DNA of 64,000 nucleotides from Erythrobacter sp. GTDB lineage: Bacteria; Pseudomonadota; Alphaproteobacteria; Sphingomonadales; Sphingomonadaceae. The DNA is taken from assembly GCA_002695185.1 (NCBI GenBank), contig NZOF01000155.1:1-64000 (forward strand), given 5' to 3'. Below are positions 46,414-56,206 of this stretch, piece after piece (within the stretch, counting starts at the first letter, position 1; the number at the start of each line of letters is the position of its first letter). The notes below the pieces were generated by a model. It was not told the DNA's origin, made no database searches, and saw only the letters and a program-made list of their open reading frames with translations. A program made the translations under genes and the position numbers.

Positions 46414-47229
46414 ATGACAGACTATCCCACCCTCGACCTGAACGACGGCCGCCAGATCCCGCAACTTGGGTTCGGCACCTACAAGCTCTCGGAAGAAGAT
46501 GCGCCCAAGTCAGTCTCGACCGCGATCGATGTCGGTTACTGGCTGGTCGATACCGCCGCAGTTTATGAAAACGAAAACGGCGTCGGTAAAGGCGTCGGAG
46601 ACTGGTCGGACATCTTTCTGCAGACCAAGGTCTGGAACGAAAGCCAAGGCTATGAACGCGCGAAACGTGCCGCGGATAAATGCCTTGAACGCTTGGGGCG
46701 CGAACATGTCGACATGTTGCTGATCCACTGGCCATGCCCCGACAAGGACCAGTTCGTGGATACTTGGAAAGCGTTCATCGAACTGCGTGACGAAGGCAAA
46801 GCCAAGTCGATCGGCGTATCCAACTTTCGCGAGGAAGATTTGCGCCGCATCATCGACGAGACCGGTGTTACCCCCGCGTTGAACCAGATCGAGCTGCACC
46901 CGACATTCCAGCAGCGCGAATTGCGCAAGGTTCACGAAGAACTCGGCATCGTAACTCAAAGCTGGTCACCGCTCGGCCAAGGCGAAGGCCTTTCGAACGA
47001 CACGATCGAAGCCATCGCCGAAGAAACAGGCCACCCAGCCAGCGCCGTAATCCTGAGCTGGCACCTGCAGCATGGCCTCTGCCCCATCCCCAAGGCGACC
47101 AGCCGCGATCATATCGAGGCGAATTTCAAGGCGCTGTCGTTCAAGCTGACCGATGAACAGATGTCGAAGATCGATGGGCTTGACGATCCCGATGGCCGGA
47201 TGGGGCCCCACCCTGCCGAACTTAACTGA
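46414..47229 (+). CDS. Aldo/keto reductase
   Basis: NADPH-dependent carbonyl reductase of the 2,5-diketogluconate reductase-like group (271 aa, TIM barrel). The catalytic tetrad is D46, Y51, K72 and H105, in LVDTAAVYENE, QTKVW and LLIHWP. SIGVSNF and PIPKATS complete the family pattern. The ribosome site AAAGGAG is strong. A terminator follows, so it is probably a single-gene unit. The physiological substrate cannot be read from the sequence. Confidence 0.92.
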   Translation: MTDYPTLDLNDGRQIPQLGFGTYKLSEEDAPKSVSTAIDVGYWLVDTAAVYENENGVGKGVGDWSDIFLQTKVWNESQGYERAKRAADKCLERLGREHVDMLLIHWPCPDKDQFVDTWKAFIELRDEGKAKSIGVSNFREEDLRRIIDETGVTPALNQIELHPTFQQRELRKVHEELGIVTQSWSPLGQGEGLSNDTIEAIAEETGHPASAVILSWHLQHGLCPIPKATSRDHIEANFKALSFKLTDEQMSKIDGLDDPDGRMGPHPAELN

Positions 47230-47258
47230 TATTACCGTATAATACGTTTTTCACGCTG

Positions 47259-47286
47259 AGGCGGCTCTGCAAGGAGCCGCCTTTCG
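47259..47286 (+). terminator. Intrinsic terminator of the aldo/keto reductase gene
   Basis: A perfect 9-bp stem AGGCGGCTC / GAGCCGCCT with a 6-base loop is followed by a short T-run and, after CGTG, TTTTT. Confidence 0.8.
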
Positions 47287-47362
47287 TGTTTTTGCTCTCG
47301 GTTTCGCCGCATCCAACCTCGCGACTGTCGCGTGTGGCGACGTGGTGAGCGATTGATCGCCT

Positions 47363-48334
47363 ATGGGTCAGGCTGCTAGAGGCGCGCTTGTGACCGACCA
47401 GCCCCCCATCTGTATCGCCGCGCTATATCATTTTACGCGCTTCGAAGATCCCGCCTCCTTGCGTCCGGGCCTGCTGGCCTGTGTTGAGCAGAACGAAGTG
47501 CGCGGTACCTTGTTGCTTGCTTCGGAAGGCATCAACGGCACGGTGGCTGGCAGCGATGCGGGCATTTATGCGGTACTCGACTACATTCGGGACCTTCCAG
47601 GCTGTGCCGATCTTGAATGGAAGGAATCGCGAGCCACCGAGATGCCTTTCCATCGCACGAAGGTACGCCTGAAAAAAGAAATCGTCACGATGGGTCAGCC
47701 GGATCTGGATCCACTCGACGGTGTCGGCACCTATGTCGATCCCCAAGACTGGAATGCCTTGATTTCAGACCCGGACACCATCGTGATCGACACGCGCAAC
47801 GACTACGAGGTCCAGATCGGAACGTTCGAAGGTGCGATCGATCCCGAAACCAAATCATTTCGCGAGTTTCCGGACTGGTTCAGGGCCCGCCGCGCAGAAT
47901 TCGAGGCTGAGGGACGTACACCAAAGATCGCCATGTTCTGCACCGGCGGCATCCGCTGTGAAAAGTCCACCGCGTTCGTGAAGAACGAAGGACTGGACGA
48001 GGTGTATCACCTCAAAGGCGGTATTCTCAAATATCTCGAGCAAGTGCCGGAAGCCGAGAGCCGTTGGAAAGGCGAGTGCTTCGTTTTCGACGAGCGGGTC
48101 AGCGTCAAACACGGGCTCGATGTCGGCACGCACAGCTTATGTCGCGCCTGTCGGCGCCCGCTGAGCGAGGCAGATAAAAATCACGAACACTTTGTGGAAG
48201 GCGTGTCCTGCCACCAGTGCTATCCCGAGCGTACCGATGAACAGCGCGCGCGGTATGAGGAACGGCAGCGGCAGGCCAGGATCGCCGCGGCCCGCGGGGC
48301 AGAACATATCGGACGTAAGGAAGAGGATGGCTGA
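47363..48334 (+). CDS. trhO: tRNA uridine(34) hydroxylase, rhodanese type
   Basis: TrhO hydroxylates U34 of certain tRNAs. The 323-aa protein has the N-terminal acylphosphatase-like part ([25 protein letters not shown]), the rhodanese domain with [10 protein letters not shown] and active-site C193 in [12 protein letters not shown], and a C-terminal zinc-like cysteine cluster ([17 protein letters not shown]). It was formerly named UPF0176/YceA. GTG 47390 is a possible later start. The stop overlaps the next gene by 8 bases. Confidence 0.92.
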   Translation: MGQAARGALVTDQPPICIAALYHFTRFEDPASLRPGLLACVEQNEVRGTLLLASEGINGTVAGSDAGIYAVLDYIRDLPGCADLEWKESRATEMPFHRTKVRLKKEIVTMGQPDLDPLDGVGTYVDPQDWNALISDPDTIVIDTRNDYEVQIGTFEGAIDPETKSFREFPDWFRARRAEFEAEGRTPKIAMFCTGGIRCEKSTAFVKNEGLDEVYHLKGGILKYLEQVPEAESRWKGECFVFDERVSVKHGLDVGTHSLCRACRRPLSEADKNHEHFVEGVSCHQCYPERTDEQRARYEERQRQARIAAARGAEHIGRKEEDG

Positions 48335-48932
48335 GGCGGTCCTCTACAGCTTCAGGCGCTGCCCCTATGCTATGCGCGCCCGCATGGCGCTTAAGGTTAG
48401 CGGTGCGCAATTCGAACATCGCGAGGTCGTGTTGCGCGACAAGCCTCCTGAGATGATCGGAGTGTCGCCCAAGGGGACGGTGCCCGTCCTGGTCTCCGAG
48501 ACCGGCAATGTGCTGGAAGAAAGCCTCGATATCATGCGCTGGGCGCTAAGGCAGAACGATCCGGAAGGCTGGCTCGATCGACAGGACGACGAACTGCTCG
48601 CGGCCAATGATGGACCGTTCAAGCACCATCTCGACCGCTACAAATACGCGACCCGATATGATGACGTGGACCCGGAAGAGCATGGCAAAGAGGCTGTCGA
48701 ACACCTTCGCGTACTCGATAACCGGCTTGAAAATTCACCCTATTTACGAGGCGACAAACGCGGCTTTGCCGATATCGCCATCTTTCCGTTCGTACGGCAG
48801 TTCGCCAATGCAGACCGCGAATGGTTCGATGATCAGCATTTACCCCATGTGGCCAAGTGGCTCGAGGGTTTCGTAACTTCGGATCTTTTTGCCAGCATCA
48901 TGGTGAAGCACGACCAGTGGCAGGCTGGCTAG
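48327..48932 (+). CDS. Glutathione S-transferase family protein
   Basis: The 201-aa protein has a thioredoxin-fold N-terminal domain with RRCPYAMR (C12 as probable active-site cysteine) and [11 protein letters not shown], where the cis-proline is in VPVL, then [10 protein letters not shown] for glutathione binding, and a helical C-terminal domain. The CPYA motif is like omega-class or glutaredoxin-like GSTs. ATG 48327 lies inside the end of trhO with GGAAGAGG as ribosome site, so it is translationally coupled. It converges on hisZ with a 4-base overlap. Confidence 0.88.
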   Translation: MAEAVLYSFRRCPYAMRARMALKVSGAQFEHREVVLRDKPPEMIGVSPKGTVPVLVSETGNVLEESLDIMRWALRQNDPEGWLDRQDDELLAANDGPFKHHLDRYKYATRYDDVDPEEHGKEAVEHLRVLDNRLENSPYLRGDKRGFADIAIFPFVRQFANADREWFDDQHLPHVAKWLEGFVTSDLFASIMVKHDQWQAG

Positions 48933-50041
48933 ATAACTGCAGGCTTACCATCGCTCAAAATATGGGTGCAACCCAACGCCTTGGCATCGTCGCTTTCGCC
49001 AATAGCTGCCAAGGTTCGCCAGCCCTCTCGCCGTAAGCTAGCAGCGGCAGCGCGATCATGGCCAAGCGGCAGAAAAAGCATGGCGCGCTTTTCGTCCTGC
49101 ACGCTGCCGAGAACCTCAAGCAGCGGCTCCATATAGAGTGAGAAGCCAGTGGCCGCCTCTTCGCTGCCCTTGATGGCATAGGTACCGCCGCGACCCAAAG
49201 CGCCGCGCGCTTCTTTGGCGTGGAGGGTGAAGCCGAACCAGCTCTGGTATTCGAAGCCATGGCGCTCCGACGGATCCAGCGTGAAACGAGCACGGTCGCC
49301 AAGCGCGGCGGCTACTTCACGCAAGGCCGCGATACGTGTCGCGAGAGCTCCGCCTGCATCGATGACGGCTAGTTTTTCGACTGCTTCGTCGAATGGGCCG
49401 GTGGCGTAAAGGAGCGGCAGATAAGCATCACCGCCAGCCGCCTTGAGCGCGCCGGCATCCTTCATGTCGAGTTCGCGGCGGACAGCCTCGCGCTGTTCAG
49501 GAGCGAGCGGCAAGGCCTCTTCCGCCAGCGTATCGACGAGATCGGGCATAGTAAAATCGACGGAGAGGCCTGTCGCTCCGGCCGCCTCCAGCGCGTCTAG
49601 CGCCACGGTAACCGCTTCGATGGCCGCGGCCACACTGTCGCTTCCGATGAGTTCGGCGCCCAGTTGCAGGCGTTGGCGGACGGGATCAAGCTGGTCCGCC
49701 TTTAATAGCGCGACATCGCCTGCATAGCACAGCCGCAATGGGCGCGGTGCGTCGGCAAGGCTGGTCGCGGCGATGCGCCCGACTTGCACGGTCATGTCGC
49801 CGCGCAAGGCGAGCGTGCGCAGGCTTTCCGGGTCGGTGAACCGCACCATGCGCCGGGTTGCAACTCCTTCCATCCGCCCGGCGAGAGACTGTTCGAATTC
49901 GATGAGCGGCGGACGGACGCGGTCGTAACCATGACCGTCCATTGCCTGCAGGACATCACGCATGGCGCGGGTAATCTTGGCGGCCTTCGGGGGCAGCGCG
50001 TCTTCGAGGCCGATGGGCAGGAGGTCGTCAGGCTGTGTCAT
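48929..50041 (-). CDS. hisZ: ATP phosphoribosyltransferase regulatory subunit HisZ
   Basis: HisZ is a class II aminoacyl-tRNA synthetase-like protein that activates the short form of HisG in histidine synthesis. The 370-aa product has the HisRS-like motif YDRVRPPLIEFEQSL, RMVRFTDPESLRTLALRGDMT and RLCYAGDV, but lacks the anticodon-binding domain and the full synthetase signature, as in HisZ. hisG is not in the window. It is third in the serC-serA-hisZ line (28 bases after serA). Confidence 0.9.
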   Translation of the reverse strand: MTQPDDLLPIGLEDALPPKAAKITRAMRDVLQAMDGHGYDRVRPPLIEFEQSLAGRMEGVATRRMVRFTDPESLRTLALRGDMTVQVGRIAATSLADAPRPLRLCYAGDVALLKADQLDPVRQRLQLGAELIGSDSVAAAIEAVTVALDALEAAGATGLSVDFTMPDLVDTLAEEALPLAPEQREAVRRELDMKDAGALKAAGGDAYLPLLYATGPFDEAVEKLAVIDAGGALATRIAALREVAAALGDRARFTLDPSERHGFEYQSWFGFTLHAKEARGALGRGGTYAIKGSEEAATGFSLYMEPLLEVLGSVQDEKRAMLFLPLGHDRAAAASLRREGWRTLAAIGESDDAKALGCTHILSDGKPAVI

Positions 50042-50069
50042 ACTGCCGGGCCCCCTGCCCTATCGCGCA

Positions 50070-51653
50070 TCAGAATTCCAGCGGCATTACCGTCTTCACG
50101 CCCTGCAGCGCGCAGGCCTTCTCAACGACATCCTGCGGGATCTTCTGGTCGACGCTGAGCAGCAACACCGCTTCCCCGCCAGCAGCGCGGCGGCCGAGAT
50201 TGAAGGTACCGATATTGATACCGTTTTCGCCAAGCAGCGAGCCGATGCGACCGATGAAGCCCGGCGCGTCTTCGTTGACGATATAGAGCATGTGACCGTC
50301 GAGTTCGGCTTCGATGCGTACGCCGAAAATTTCGGTCAGGCGCGGGGCGTCCGAGCCGAACAGCGTACCGGCAACCGAACGATCGCCGCTGTCAGTCCCT
50401 ACGGTGACCCGCAGCAGCGTGTTGTAGGCACCTTCTTTTTCATGCCGGATCGACCGGATATCTAGCCCGCGTTCCTTCGCGAGGAAGGGGGCGTTGACCA
50501 TGTTCACGGTGTCGGAATACTGGCGCATCAGACCGGCCAGGACGGCACCTTCGATCGGCTTGCCCGAAAGCTCTGCCGCGGCACCTTCACGCTCGATGTT
50601 GATCTTGGTGAGATTCCCATGTGCCAGCTGGCCCACCAGGCTGCCGAGATTTTCGGCAAGCTTCATGTAGGGCCGCAGCTTTGGCGCTTCTTCCGCGCTC
50701 AGCGAAGGCATATTGAGCGCATTGGTAACGCCGCCATTGACGAGATAATCCGCCAGCTGTTCGGCCACCTGCAGCGCCACATTGACCTGCGCCTCGGTAG
50801 TGCTTGCGCCCAAGTGGGGGGTACAGATGAAGTTCGGCTTTCCGAACAGCGGGCTATCTTTGGCCGGTTCGCTCTGGAATACGTCGAGCGCGGCGCCTGC
50901 CACCTGCCCGCTGTCCAATGCTTCACCCAAGGCTTCCTCATCGATCAGTCCGCCGCGCGCACAATTGACGATGCGCACGCCCTTCTTGGTCTTGGCGAGA
51001 TTTTCGCGGCTCAGGATATTACGCGTTTCGTCGGTCAGCGGCGTGTGCAGCGTGATGAAATCGGCACGCGACAGCAGCGTGTCGAGATCGACCTTCTCTA
51101 CCCCGATCTCCAGTGCGCGATCTTCGGTCAGGAAAGGATCGAAAGCGATGACTTTCATCTTGAGCCCTTGGGCGCGGCTAGCGACGATCGAGCCGATGTT
51201 TCCCGCGCCGATCAGGCCCAGAGTCTTGCCGGTAACTTCGACACCCATAAAGTCGTTCTTGGGCCATTCCCCCGCCTGCGTACGGCGGTCGGCCTGCGGA
51301 ATCTGGCGGGCAAGCGCCATGATCATCGCAATGGCGTGCTCGGCAGTGGTGATCGAGTTGCCGAAGGGGGTGTTCATGACCACCACGCCCTTGCCGCTGG
51401 CATAGGGTATATCGACATTGTCGACGCCGATGCCCGCCCGGCCGATAACCTTGAGATTGGTCGCCGCGTCGAGGATTTCAGGCGTTACCTTGGTCGAGGA
51501 ACGGATAGCGAGGCCATCATATTCGCCGATGCGGGCTTTGAGTTCTTCAGGCGTTTCGCCGGTGATGACATCGACGTCGCAGCCGCGCTCTTCGAATATC
51601 TTGGCGGCATTCGGGTCCATCTTGTCACTGATGAGGACTTTGGGTTTGCTCAT
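50070..51653 (-). CDS. serA: D-3-phosphoglycerate dehydrogenase
   Basis: SerA starts serine synthesis by oxidising 3-phosphoglycerate. The 527-aa long form has the NAD motif LGLIGAGNIGSIVA, the catalytic arginine in NCARGGLID and histidine in CTPHLGASTTEAQ, an intervening ASB-type domain, and a C-terminal ACT domain (about 455-527, YIVNEDAPGFIGRIG) for serine feedback. The start has GGAG upstream. It follows serC after a 138-base gap that contains a REP-like pair. Confidence 0.97.
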   Translation of the reverse strand: MSKPKVLISDKMDPNAAKIFEERGCDVDVITGETPEELKARIGEYDGLAIRSSTKVTPEILDAATNLKVIGRAGIGVDNVDIPYASGKGVVVMNTPFGNSITTAEHAIAMIMALARQIPQADRRTQAGEWPKNDFMGVEVTGKTLGLIGAGNIGSIVASRAQGLKMKVIAFDPFLTEDRALEIGVEKVDLDTLLSRADFITLHTPLTDETRNILSRENLAKTKKGVRIVNCARGGLIDEEALGEALDSGQVAGAALDVFQSEPAKDSPLFGKPNFICTPHLGASTTEAQVNVALQVAEQLADYLVNGGVTNALNMPSLSAEEAPKLRPYMKLAENLGSLVGQLAHGNLTKINIEREGAAAELSGKPIEGAVLAGLMRQYSDTVNMVNAPFLAKERGLDIRSIRHEKEGAYNTLLRVTVGTDSGDRSVAGTLFGSDAPRLTEIFGVRIEAELDGHMLYIVNEDAPGFIGRIGSLLGENGINIGTFNLGRRAAGGEAVLLLSVDQKIPQDVVEKACALQGVKTVMPLEF

Positions 51654-51677
51654 TGGATTACTCCGGAATTCTGAAAT

Positions 51678-51705
51678 CCGTTCGCCCTGAGCCTGTCGAA
51701 GGGCC
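51678..51705 (+). repeat. REP-like element, left copy
   Basis: CCGTTCGCCCTGAGCCTGTC and the following AAGGGCC form a 28-base element whose own ends pair (GCCCT / AGGGC). It is the inverted partner of the copy at 51743-51770. Elements of this sequence type are widely scattered between genes of sphingomonads. Confidence 0.7.
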
Positions 51706-51742
51706 GTTCTTCACCTTTGGCTCTGCACTCGTAGAAAAGTGC

Positions 51743-51770
51743 GGTGCTTCGACAAGCTCAGCACGAACGG
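51743..51770 (-). repeat. REP-like element, right copy
   Basis: GGTGCTTCGACAAGCTCAGC then ACGAACGG: on the minus strand this repeats the left copy with only a few differences, and its ends pair (GTGCT / AGCAC). The two copies can fold together as a large hairpin between serC and serA. Confidence 0.7.
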
Positions 51771-51791
51771 GAAAAGGGTTCGCGCAGGTTT

Positions 51792-52949
51792 TCAGCCGTT
51801 CTTGACGGTCTCGTAGGCCCACTCGATCCACGGCAGGAGACGCTTCAGGTCTTCCTGCTCGACCGTGCCGCCGCACCAGATGCGGAGAGACGGCGGTGCG
51901 TCGCGATAGCCGTTGAAGTCGTAACCGACGTCGCGCTCTTCGAGCAGCTTGACGATCTTCTTCGGCACGCCGGCCTTGTCCTCGTCGGACAGGCTCTCGT
52001 ACCAGTCACCCTGGAAGACGAAGCACACGCCGGTGTTGGTCTGCTTGGCAGGGTCGGAGACCATGTTGCGCAGCCACGGCGTTGCTTCGATCCAGTCCTT
52101 GACCAGCTTGGCATTGGCATCGGCGCGTTCGAACATCGCCTTGCGCCCGCCCATTGCCTGCGCCCATTCGAGCGCTTCGATGTAATCTTCGGTGGCCAGC
52201 ATTGAAGGCGTATTGATCGTCGCGCCTTCGAAAATGCCGGTGTTGATCTTGCCGCCCTTCTTCAGGCGGAAGAGCTTGGGCAGTGGCCATTCGGGATCGT
52301 ATTCCTCGATCCGCTGCACCGCCTTTGGGCTGACGATCAGCATGCCGTGCTGGGCTTCGCTGCCCATCACCTTCTGCCAGCTATAGGTCGTGGCATCGAG
52401 CTTGGCCCAATCCATCTCCATCGCAAACACGGCACTGGTCGCATCGTTGATCGTCACACCTTCACGGCCTTCGGCAAGCCAGTCGGTGTTGGGGATTTTC
52501 GCGCCCGAGGTGGTACCGTTCCAGGTGAAGACGACGTCGTTTTCCTGCGGAATCGAAGCGAGATCGGGGATTTCGCCATAATCGGCGTCCAGCGTAGTGA
52601 GCTTGGGCAGCTTGAGCTGCTTCACTGCATCCTGAATCCAGACATTGCCGAAGCTTTCCCACGCGGCGACAGTCGCCGGCCGATCAGGGCGCAGCATCGT
52701 CCACATCGCACATTCCAGCGCGCCTGTATCCGAAGCCGGCATGATGCCGACGAGGTAATCCTCGGGCACGCCGAGCATCTCCTTCGACAGGTCGATGGCA
52801 TATTTCAGCCGCGACTTGCCAAGGGCGCTGCGATGCGAGCGTCCGAGCGATTCGGTTTTGAGATTTGCGGCAGACCAGCCCTTGTGTTTGGCGGTCGGCC
52901 CCGACGAGAAAAAGGGGCGCTCGGGTTTGAGCGTCGGTTCGGCAGTCAT
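51792..52949 (-). CDS. serC: Phosphoserine aminotransferase
   Basis: SerC makes phosphoserine from 3-phosphohydroxypyruvate with glutamate and PLP. The 385-aa product is of the alphaproteobacterial/Methanosarcina-type SerC group: it begins RPFFSSGPTAKHKGW, has MPASDTGALECAMW, FTWNGTTSGAKIP and the PLP lysine in SWQKVMGSEAQHG. ATG 52949 has GGAAGGAG at good distance; the longer frame is not conserved-looking. It begins the serC-serA-hisZ line. Confidence 0.95.
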   Translation of the reverse strand: MTAEPTLKPERPFFSSGPTAKHKGWSAANLKTESLGRSHRSALGKSRLKYAIDLSKEMLGVPEDYLVGIMPASDTGALECAMWTMLRPDRPATVAAWESFGNVWIQDAVKQLKLPKLTTLDADYGEIPDLASIPQENDVVFTWNGTTSGAKIPNTDWLAEGREGVTINDATSAVFAMEMDWAKLDATTYSWQKVMGSEAQHGMLIVSPKAVQRIEEYDPEWPLPKLFRLKKGGKINTGIFEGATINTPSMLATEDYIEALEWAQAMGGRKAMFERADANAKLVKDWIEATPWLRNMVSDPAKQTNTGVCFVFQGDWYESLSDEDKAGVPKKIVKLLEERDVGYDFNGYRDAPPSLRIWCGGTVEQEDLKRLLPWIEWAYETVKNG

Positions 52950-53181
52950 GTATTCTCTCCTTCCAGAGAGCTCGCGCGGCGTTGGGACCGCGTGGCCCAC
53001 CGGCGGCAATAAAGTTGCTTGTCAGGGAGTCAATCTGAAATAGGTATGCGCCCGGAAAGCTTCGGTTCGCTCTCACAAGCGCTGAACAGCGGTAGTCGTT
53101 CCGGCCAGTCGATAGGGCGGTCATGGCGATAGATACTTGGCAGCGACACGCTAGCACTCGCCAAATGACACAGCTTTTCCT

Positions 53182-54357
53182 ATGTCGCGCCCGATGGACG
53201 CCAAAGACCTTCGCATCGCGCTGTTCAGCGGGAACTACAATTACACCCGCGACGGCTGCAATCAGGCACTGAACCGGCTGGCCGATTACGTCCTGCGGCA
53301 GGGCGCGGCGCTACGTGTCTATGCGCCTGTGGTAGACAAGCCTGATTTTCCGCCGACCGGCGATCTCGTGAACGTGCCCAATATGCGCATGCCGATCAAA
53401 AACCGGGGCGAATACCGGCTTACGCTCGGCCTCGGCAGCGATGTGCGCAAGGATTTGGAATCGTTCCGCCCCAACCTCGTCCACGTTTCTGCGCCGGATC
53501 CCACGGGCCATGCGGCAGTGAAATGGGCCCGCGAGAACAACGTACCCATCCTCGCGAGCGTACACACCAGATTCGAAACCTATCCGCGCTATTACGGCCT
53601 GGGCTTCCTGGAGCCCGCGGTCGAAACACTGCTGCGGCGATTCTACCATCGCTGCGACGCATTGGTGGCACCGTCCCAGAGCCAGATCGACGAATTGAAA
53701 GCGCAGGGGATGCACGACGACATCTCCATCTGGTCGCGCGGCGTCGATCGCGACGTATTCCATCCGTCGAAGCGCGACATGCAGTGGCGCCGAGACAACG
53801 GCCTCGCCGATGACGATGTCGCTATCGTCTTCCTCGGCCGGTTGGTGATGGAAAAGGGCCTCGATGTCTTTGCGGACACCATCGTCGAACTGCGCAAGCG
53901 GCAGGTCCCGCACAAGGTCCTCATAATCGGCGACGGTCCCGCGCGCGGATGGTTCGAAAAGGCACTGCCCGGCGGCACATTCGTCGGCTTCCAGACCGGC
54001 AAGGATCTGGGCCGTGCGCTGGCGAGTGGCGACATCTTCTTCAATCCTTCCATTACCGAGACGTTCGGCAACGTGACGCTGGAGGCGATGGCCTGCGGGC
54101 TGCCCGTGGTTGCGGCAGGGGCGACGGGGGCTGCCAGCCTCGTGAACGACGGCGAAACCGGGCAGCTCGTACCGCCGAGCAAGACCGATGCTTTCTCCAA
54201 AAGCTGCGCCGAAGCGCTGGCGCCCTATTGTACCGACGATGCCTTGCGCCTGGCGCACGGCGCTGCCGGTGAGCGGGCTGCGCGCGCCTATAGCTGGGAT
54301 GCGATCAACCAGGCGGTCGTGGATACATATCTCAGGCTCCACGACCAGCGACGCTAA
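53182..54357 (+). CDS. GT4-type glycosyltransferase
   Basis: The 391-aa protein has the GT-B fold of family GT4. The N-terminal half has RIALFSGNYNYTRDGCN and NLVHVSAPDPTGHAAVKWA; the C-terminal half has VFLGRLVMEKGLDVFAD and the donor-binding motif SITETFGNVTLEAMACGLPV with the E-x7-E pattern. Similar proteins transfer mannose or other hexoses to lipids. The acceptor is unknown; no polysaccharide cluster is near. ATG 53194 is an alternative start, and no clear ribosome site distinguishes the two. Confidence 0.86.
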   Translation: MSRPMDAKDLRIALFSGNYNYTRDGCNQALNRLADYVLRQGAALRVYAPVVDKPDFPPTGDLVNVPNMRMPIKNRGEYRLTLGLGSDVRKDLESFRPNLVHVSAPDPTGHAAVKWARENNVPILASVHTRFETYPRYYGLGFLEPAVETLLRRFYHRCDALVAPSQSQIDELKAQGMHDDISIWSRGVDRDVFHPSKRDMQWRRDNGLADDDVAIVFLGRLVMEKGLDVFADTIVELRKRQVPHKVLIIGDGPARGWFEKALPGGTFVGFQTGKDLGRALASGDIFFNPSITETFGNVTLEAMACGLPVVAAGATGAASLVNDGETGQLVPPSKTDAFSKSCAEALAPYCTDDALRLAHGAAGERAARAYSWDAINQAVVDTYLRLHDQRR

Positions 54358-54363
54358 ACTGGC

Positions 54364-54798
54364 TTAGCGCAACACCCCGCGCTTTCGCATGAGCCAGGCA
54401 TACCAAAGCTGAAATATTGCGAGGCCCCAGAGCAGAATCGGGAACCAGTCGGGCTGAATTTCGGCCAGTTCGGCGGGCATCTCGGCCCCTGCCTCATACG
54501 CCGTTGTCATGGCGATCCCGATGATCGAAGCGACATAGGCCCACAGCGCAAAGCGGCTTCGGAACAGCAGCAGCACCGAACCCAGGACCGCGCCCCAGAC
54601 ACCAAGCGCCCATCCGGTGTGTGCCCAGATCGGAAACCCATCGAGATAGGCGATCCCCGCGGGCGGATAGCCCATCGTATCGAGATAGGCCTGATCGCGC
54701 AGATTGGTCATCGTGTAATCGTAAGCCCCGAAGCCATTCCACAGCAGCGTCAGCAGGCCGATCAGCGACAGGTGCCACGGCGTTTTCCGGTATACCAT
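54364..54798 (-). CDS. Four-helix membrane protein of unknown function
   Basis: I do not recognise a characterised family. The 144-aa product has four hydrophobic segments: SLIGLLTLLWNGFGAYD, GWALGVWGAVLGSVLLLF, ALWAYVASIIGIAMTTAY and WFPILLWGLAIFQLWYAWL, ending in basic RKRG. ATG 54798 is well supported by GGAGGGGGAAGT. It converges on the glycosyltransferase gene with 6 bases between stops and diverges from rarA. Confidence 0.72.
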   Translation of the reverse strand: MVYRKTPWHLSLIGLLTLLWNGFGAYDYTMTNLRDQAYLDTMGYPPAGIAYLDGFPIWAHTGWALGVWGAVLGSVLLLFRSRFALWAYVASIIGIAMTTAYEAGAEMPAELAEIQPDWFPILLWGLAIFQLWYAWLMRKRGVLR

Positions 54799-54889
54799 AC
54801 TTCCCCCTCCGTATGCGGGGCGACCCGGGGCCATGCTAGCAGTGCTCGGGGGAATGGCAATTCGCTGCCGAGGCACTAGGTAGGGCGTA

Positions 54890-56206
54890 ATGGCTGACCT
54901 GTTTCCCGACGAATTGCCCCAGACTACCCCGACCGACGTGGTGCGCGAAGATGCGCCGCTGGCAGACCGATTGCGCCCCCGCATTCTGGCCGAGGTGATC
55001 GGGCAGGATCACCTGACCGGCCCGGAAGGCGCGATCGGCAGAATGGTGGCGGCGGGGCGTCTCTCCAGCATGATCCTGTGGGGGCCCCCTGGCACCGGAA
55101 AAACCACGATTGCGCGACTCCTTGCCGATAGCGTGGGCATGCGTTTCGAAAGCGTCAGCGCCGTGTTCAGCGGCGTCGCGGATCTCAAGAAAGCCTTCGC
55201 TGCTGCGGATAAAGCTGCCGAGGCGGGCCAGCGCACCTTGCTGTTCGTGGACGAGATCCACCGGTTCAATCGCGCGCAGCAGGATGGCTTCCTTCCCTTC
55301 GTCGAACGCGGCACCGTCACTTTGGTAGGGGCAACGACAGAGAACCCCAGTTTCGCGCTCAACGCGGCACTCTTGAGCCGGGCGCAAGTGCTGATCCTTC
55401 AGCGGCTCGATCATGATGCTCTCGGGCAGCTGCTCGATCGCGCAGAGGAGCTGGAAGGCCCCCTGCCCCTCACCCCTCCGGCCCGCGACGCGCTGGTTGC
55501 CAGCGCCGATGGTGACGGGCGGTTCCTGCTGAATCAGGCCGAGACACTCTACAACGCCAAGATCGCCGAACCGCTCGATCCTGCGGGCTTGGGCAAGTTT
55601 TTGCAGCGGCGAGTGGCGGTATACGACAAGGACCGCGAGGGGCACTACAATCTCATCTCCGCGCTCCACAAGGCTGTGCGCGGCAGCGATGTCCAGGCGA
55701 GCCTCTATTACCTTGCCCGCATGCTGACTGCGGGTGAAGAGCCGCGCTTTCTTGCGCGTAGACTCGTGCGAATGGCGGTCGAGGATATCGGCATGGCCGA
55801 TCCGCAGGCGCTGGTGCAATGCATGGCGGCCAAGGATGCCTACGAATTCCTCGGCAGTCCGGAAGGCGAACTCGCGCTGGTGCAGGCTTGCACCTATCTC
55901 GCGACCGCTCCCAAATCCAACGCGGTCTACAAGGCGCAGAAGTCTTCCTTCAAGAACGCGAAGGAAACCGGCAGCCTGATGCCGCCGCAGAACATCCTCA
56001 ACGCGCCGACCAAGCTGATGAAGGATATCGGCTACGGCGCGGGCTACACCTACGATCACAATGCCGAAGAGGGCTTCTCGGGGGACAATTACTGGCCCGA
56101 GGAAATGGAGCCGCAGACCTATTACGAACCGGTGGAGCGCGGCTTCGAGCGCGAGGTCAAGAAGCGGCTCGATTACTGGGACAAACTCAGGCGCGAGCGT
56201 GACTGA
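54890..56206 (+). CDS. rarA: Replication-associated recombination AAA+ ATPase RarA
   Basis: RarA (MgsA) acts at stalled replication forks, close to the clamp-loader ATPases. The 438-aa protein has Walker A GPPGTGKTT (from residue 65), Walker B LLFVDEIHRFN, sensor GATTENPSF and the C-terminal tetramer domain with EDIGMADPQAL and KNAKETGSLMPPQNILNAPT. Full length. Its stop lies within the start of the next gene (8-base overlap), so the two products are probably made together. Confidence 0.96.
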   Translation: MADLFPDELPQTTPTDVVREDAPLADRLRPRILAEVIGQDHLTGPEGAIGRMVAAGRLSSMILWGPPGTGKTTIARLLADSVGMRFESVSAVFSGVADLKKAFAAADKAAEAGQRTLLFVDEIHRFNRAQQDGFLPFVERGTVTLVGATTENPSFALNAALLSRAQVLILQRLDHDALGQLLDRAEELEGPLPLTPPARDALVASADGDGRFLLNQAETLYNAKIAEPLDPAGLGKFLQRRVAVYDKDREGHYNLISALHKAVRGSDVQASLYYLARMLTAGEEPRFLARRLVRMAVEDIGMADPQALVQCMAAKDAYEFLGSPEGELALVQACTYLATAPKSNAVYKAQKSSFKNAKETGSLMPPQNILNAPTKLMKDIGYGAGYTYDHNAEEGFSGDNYWPEEMEPQTYYEPVERGFEREVKKRLDYWDKLRRERD

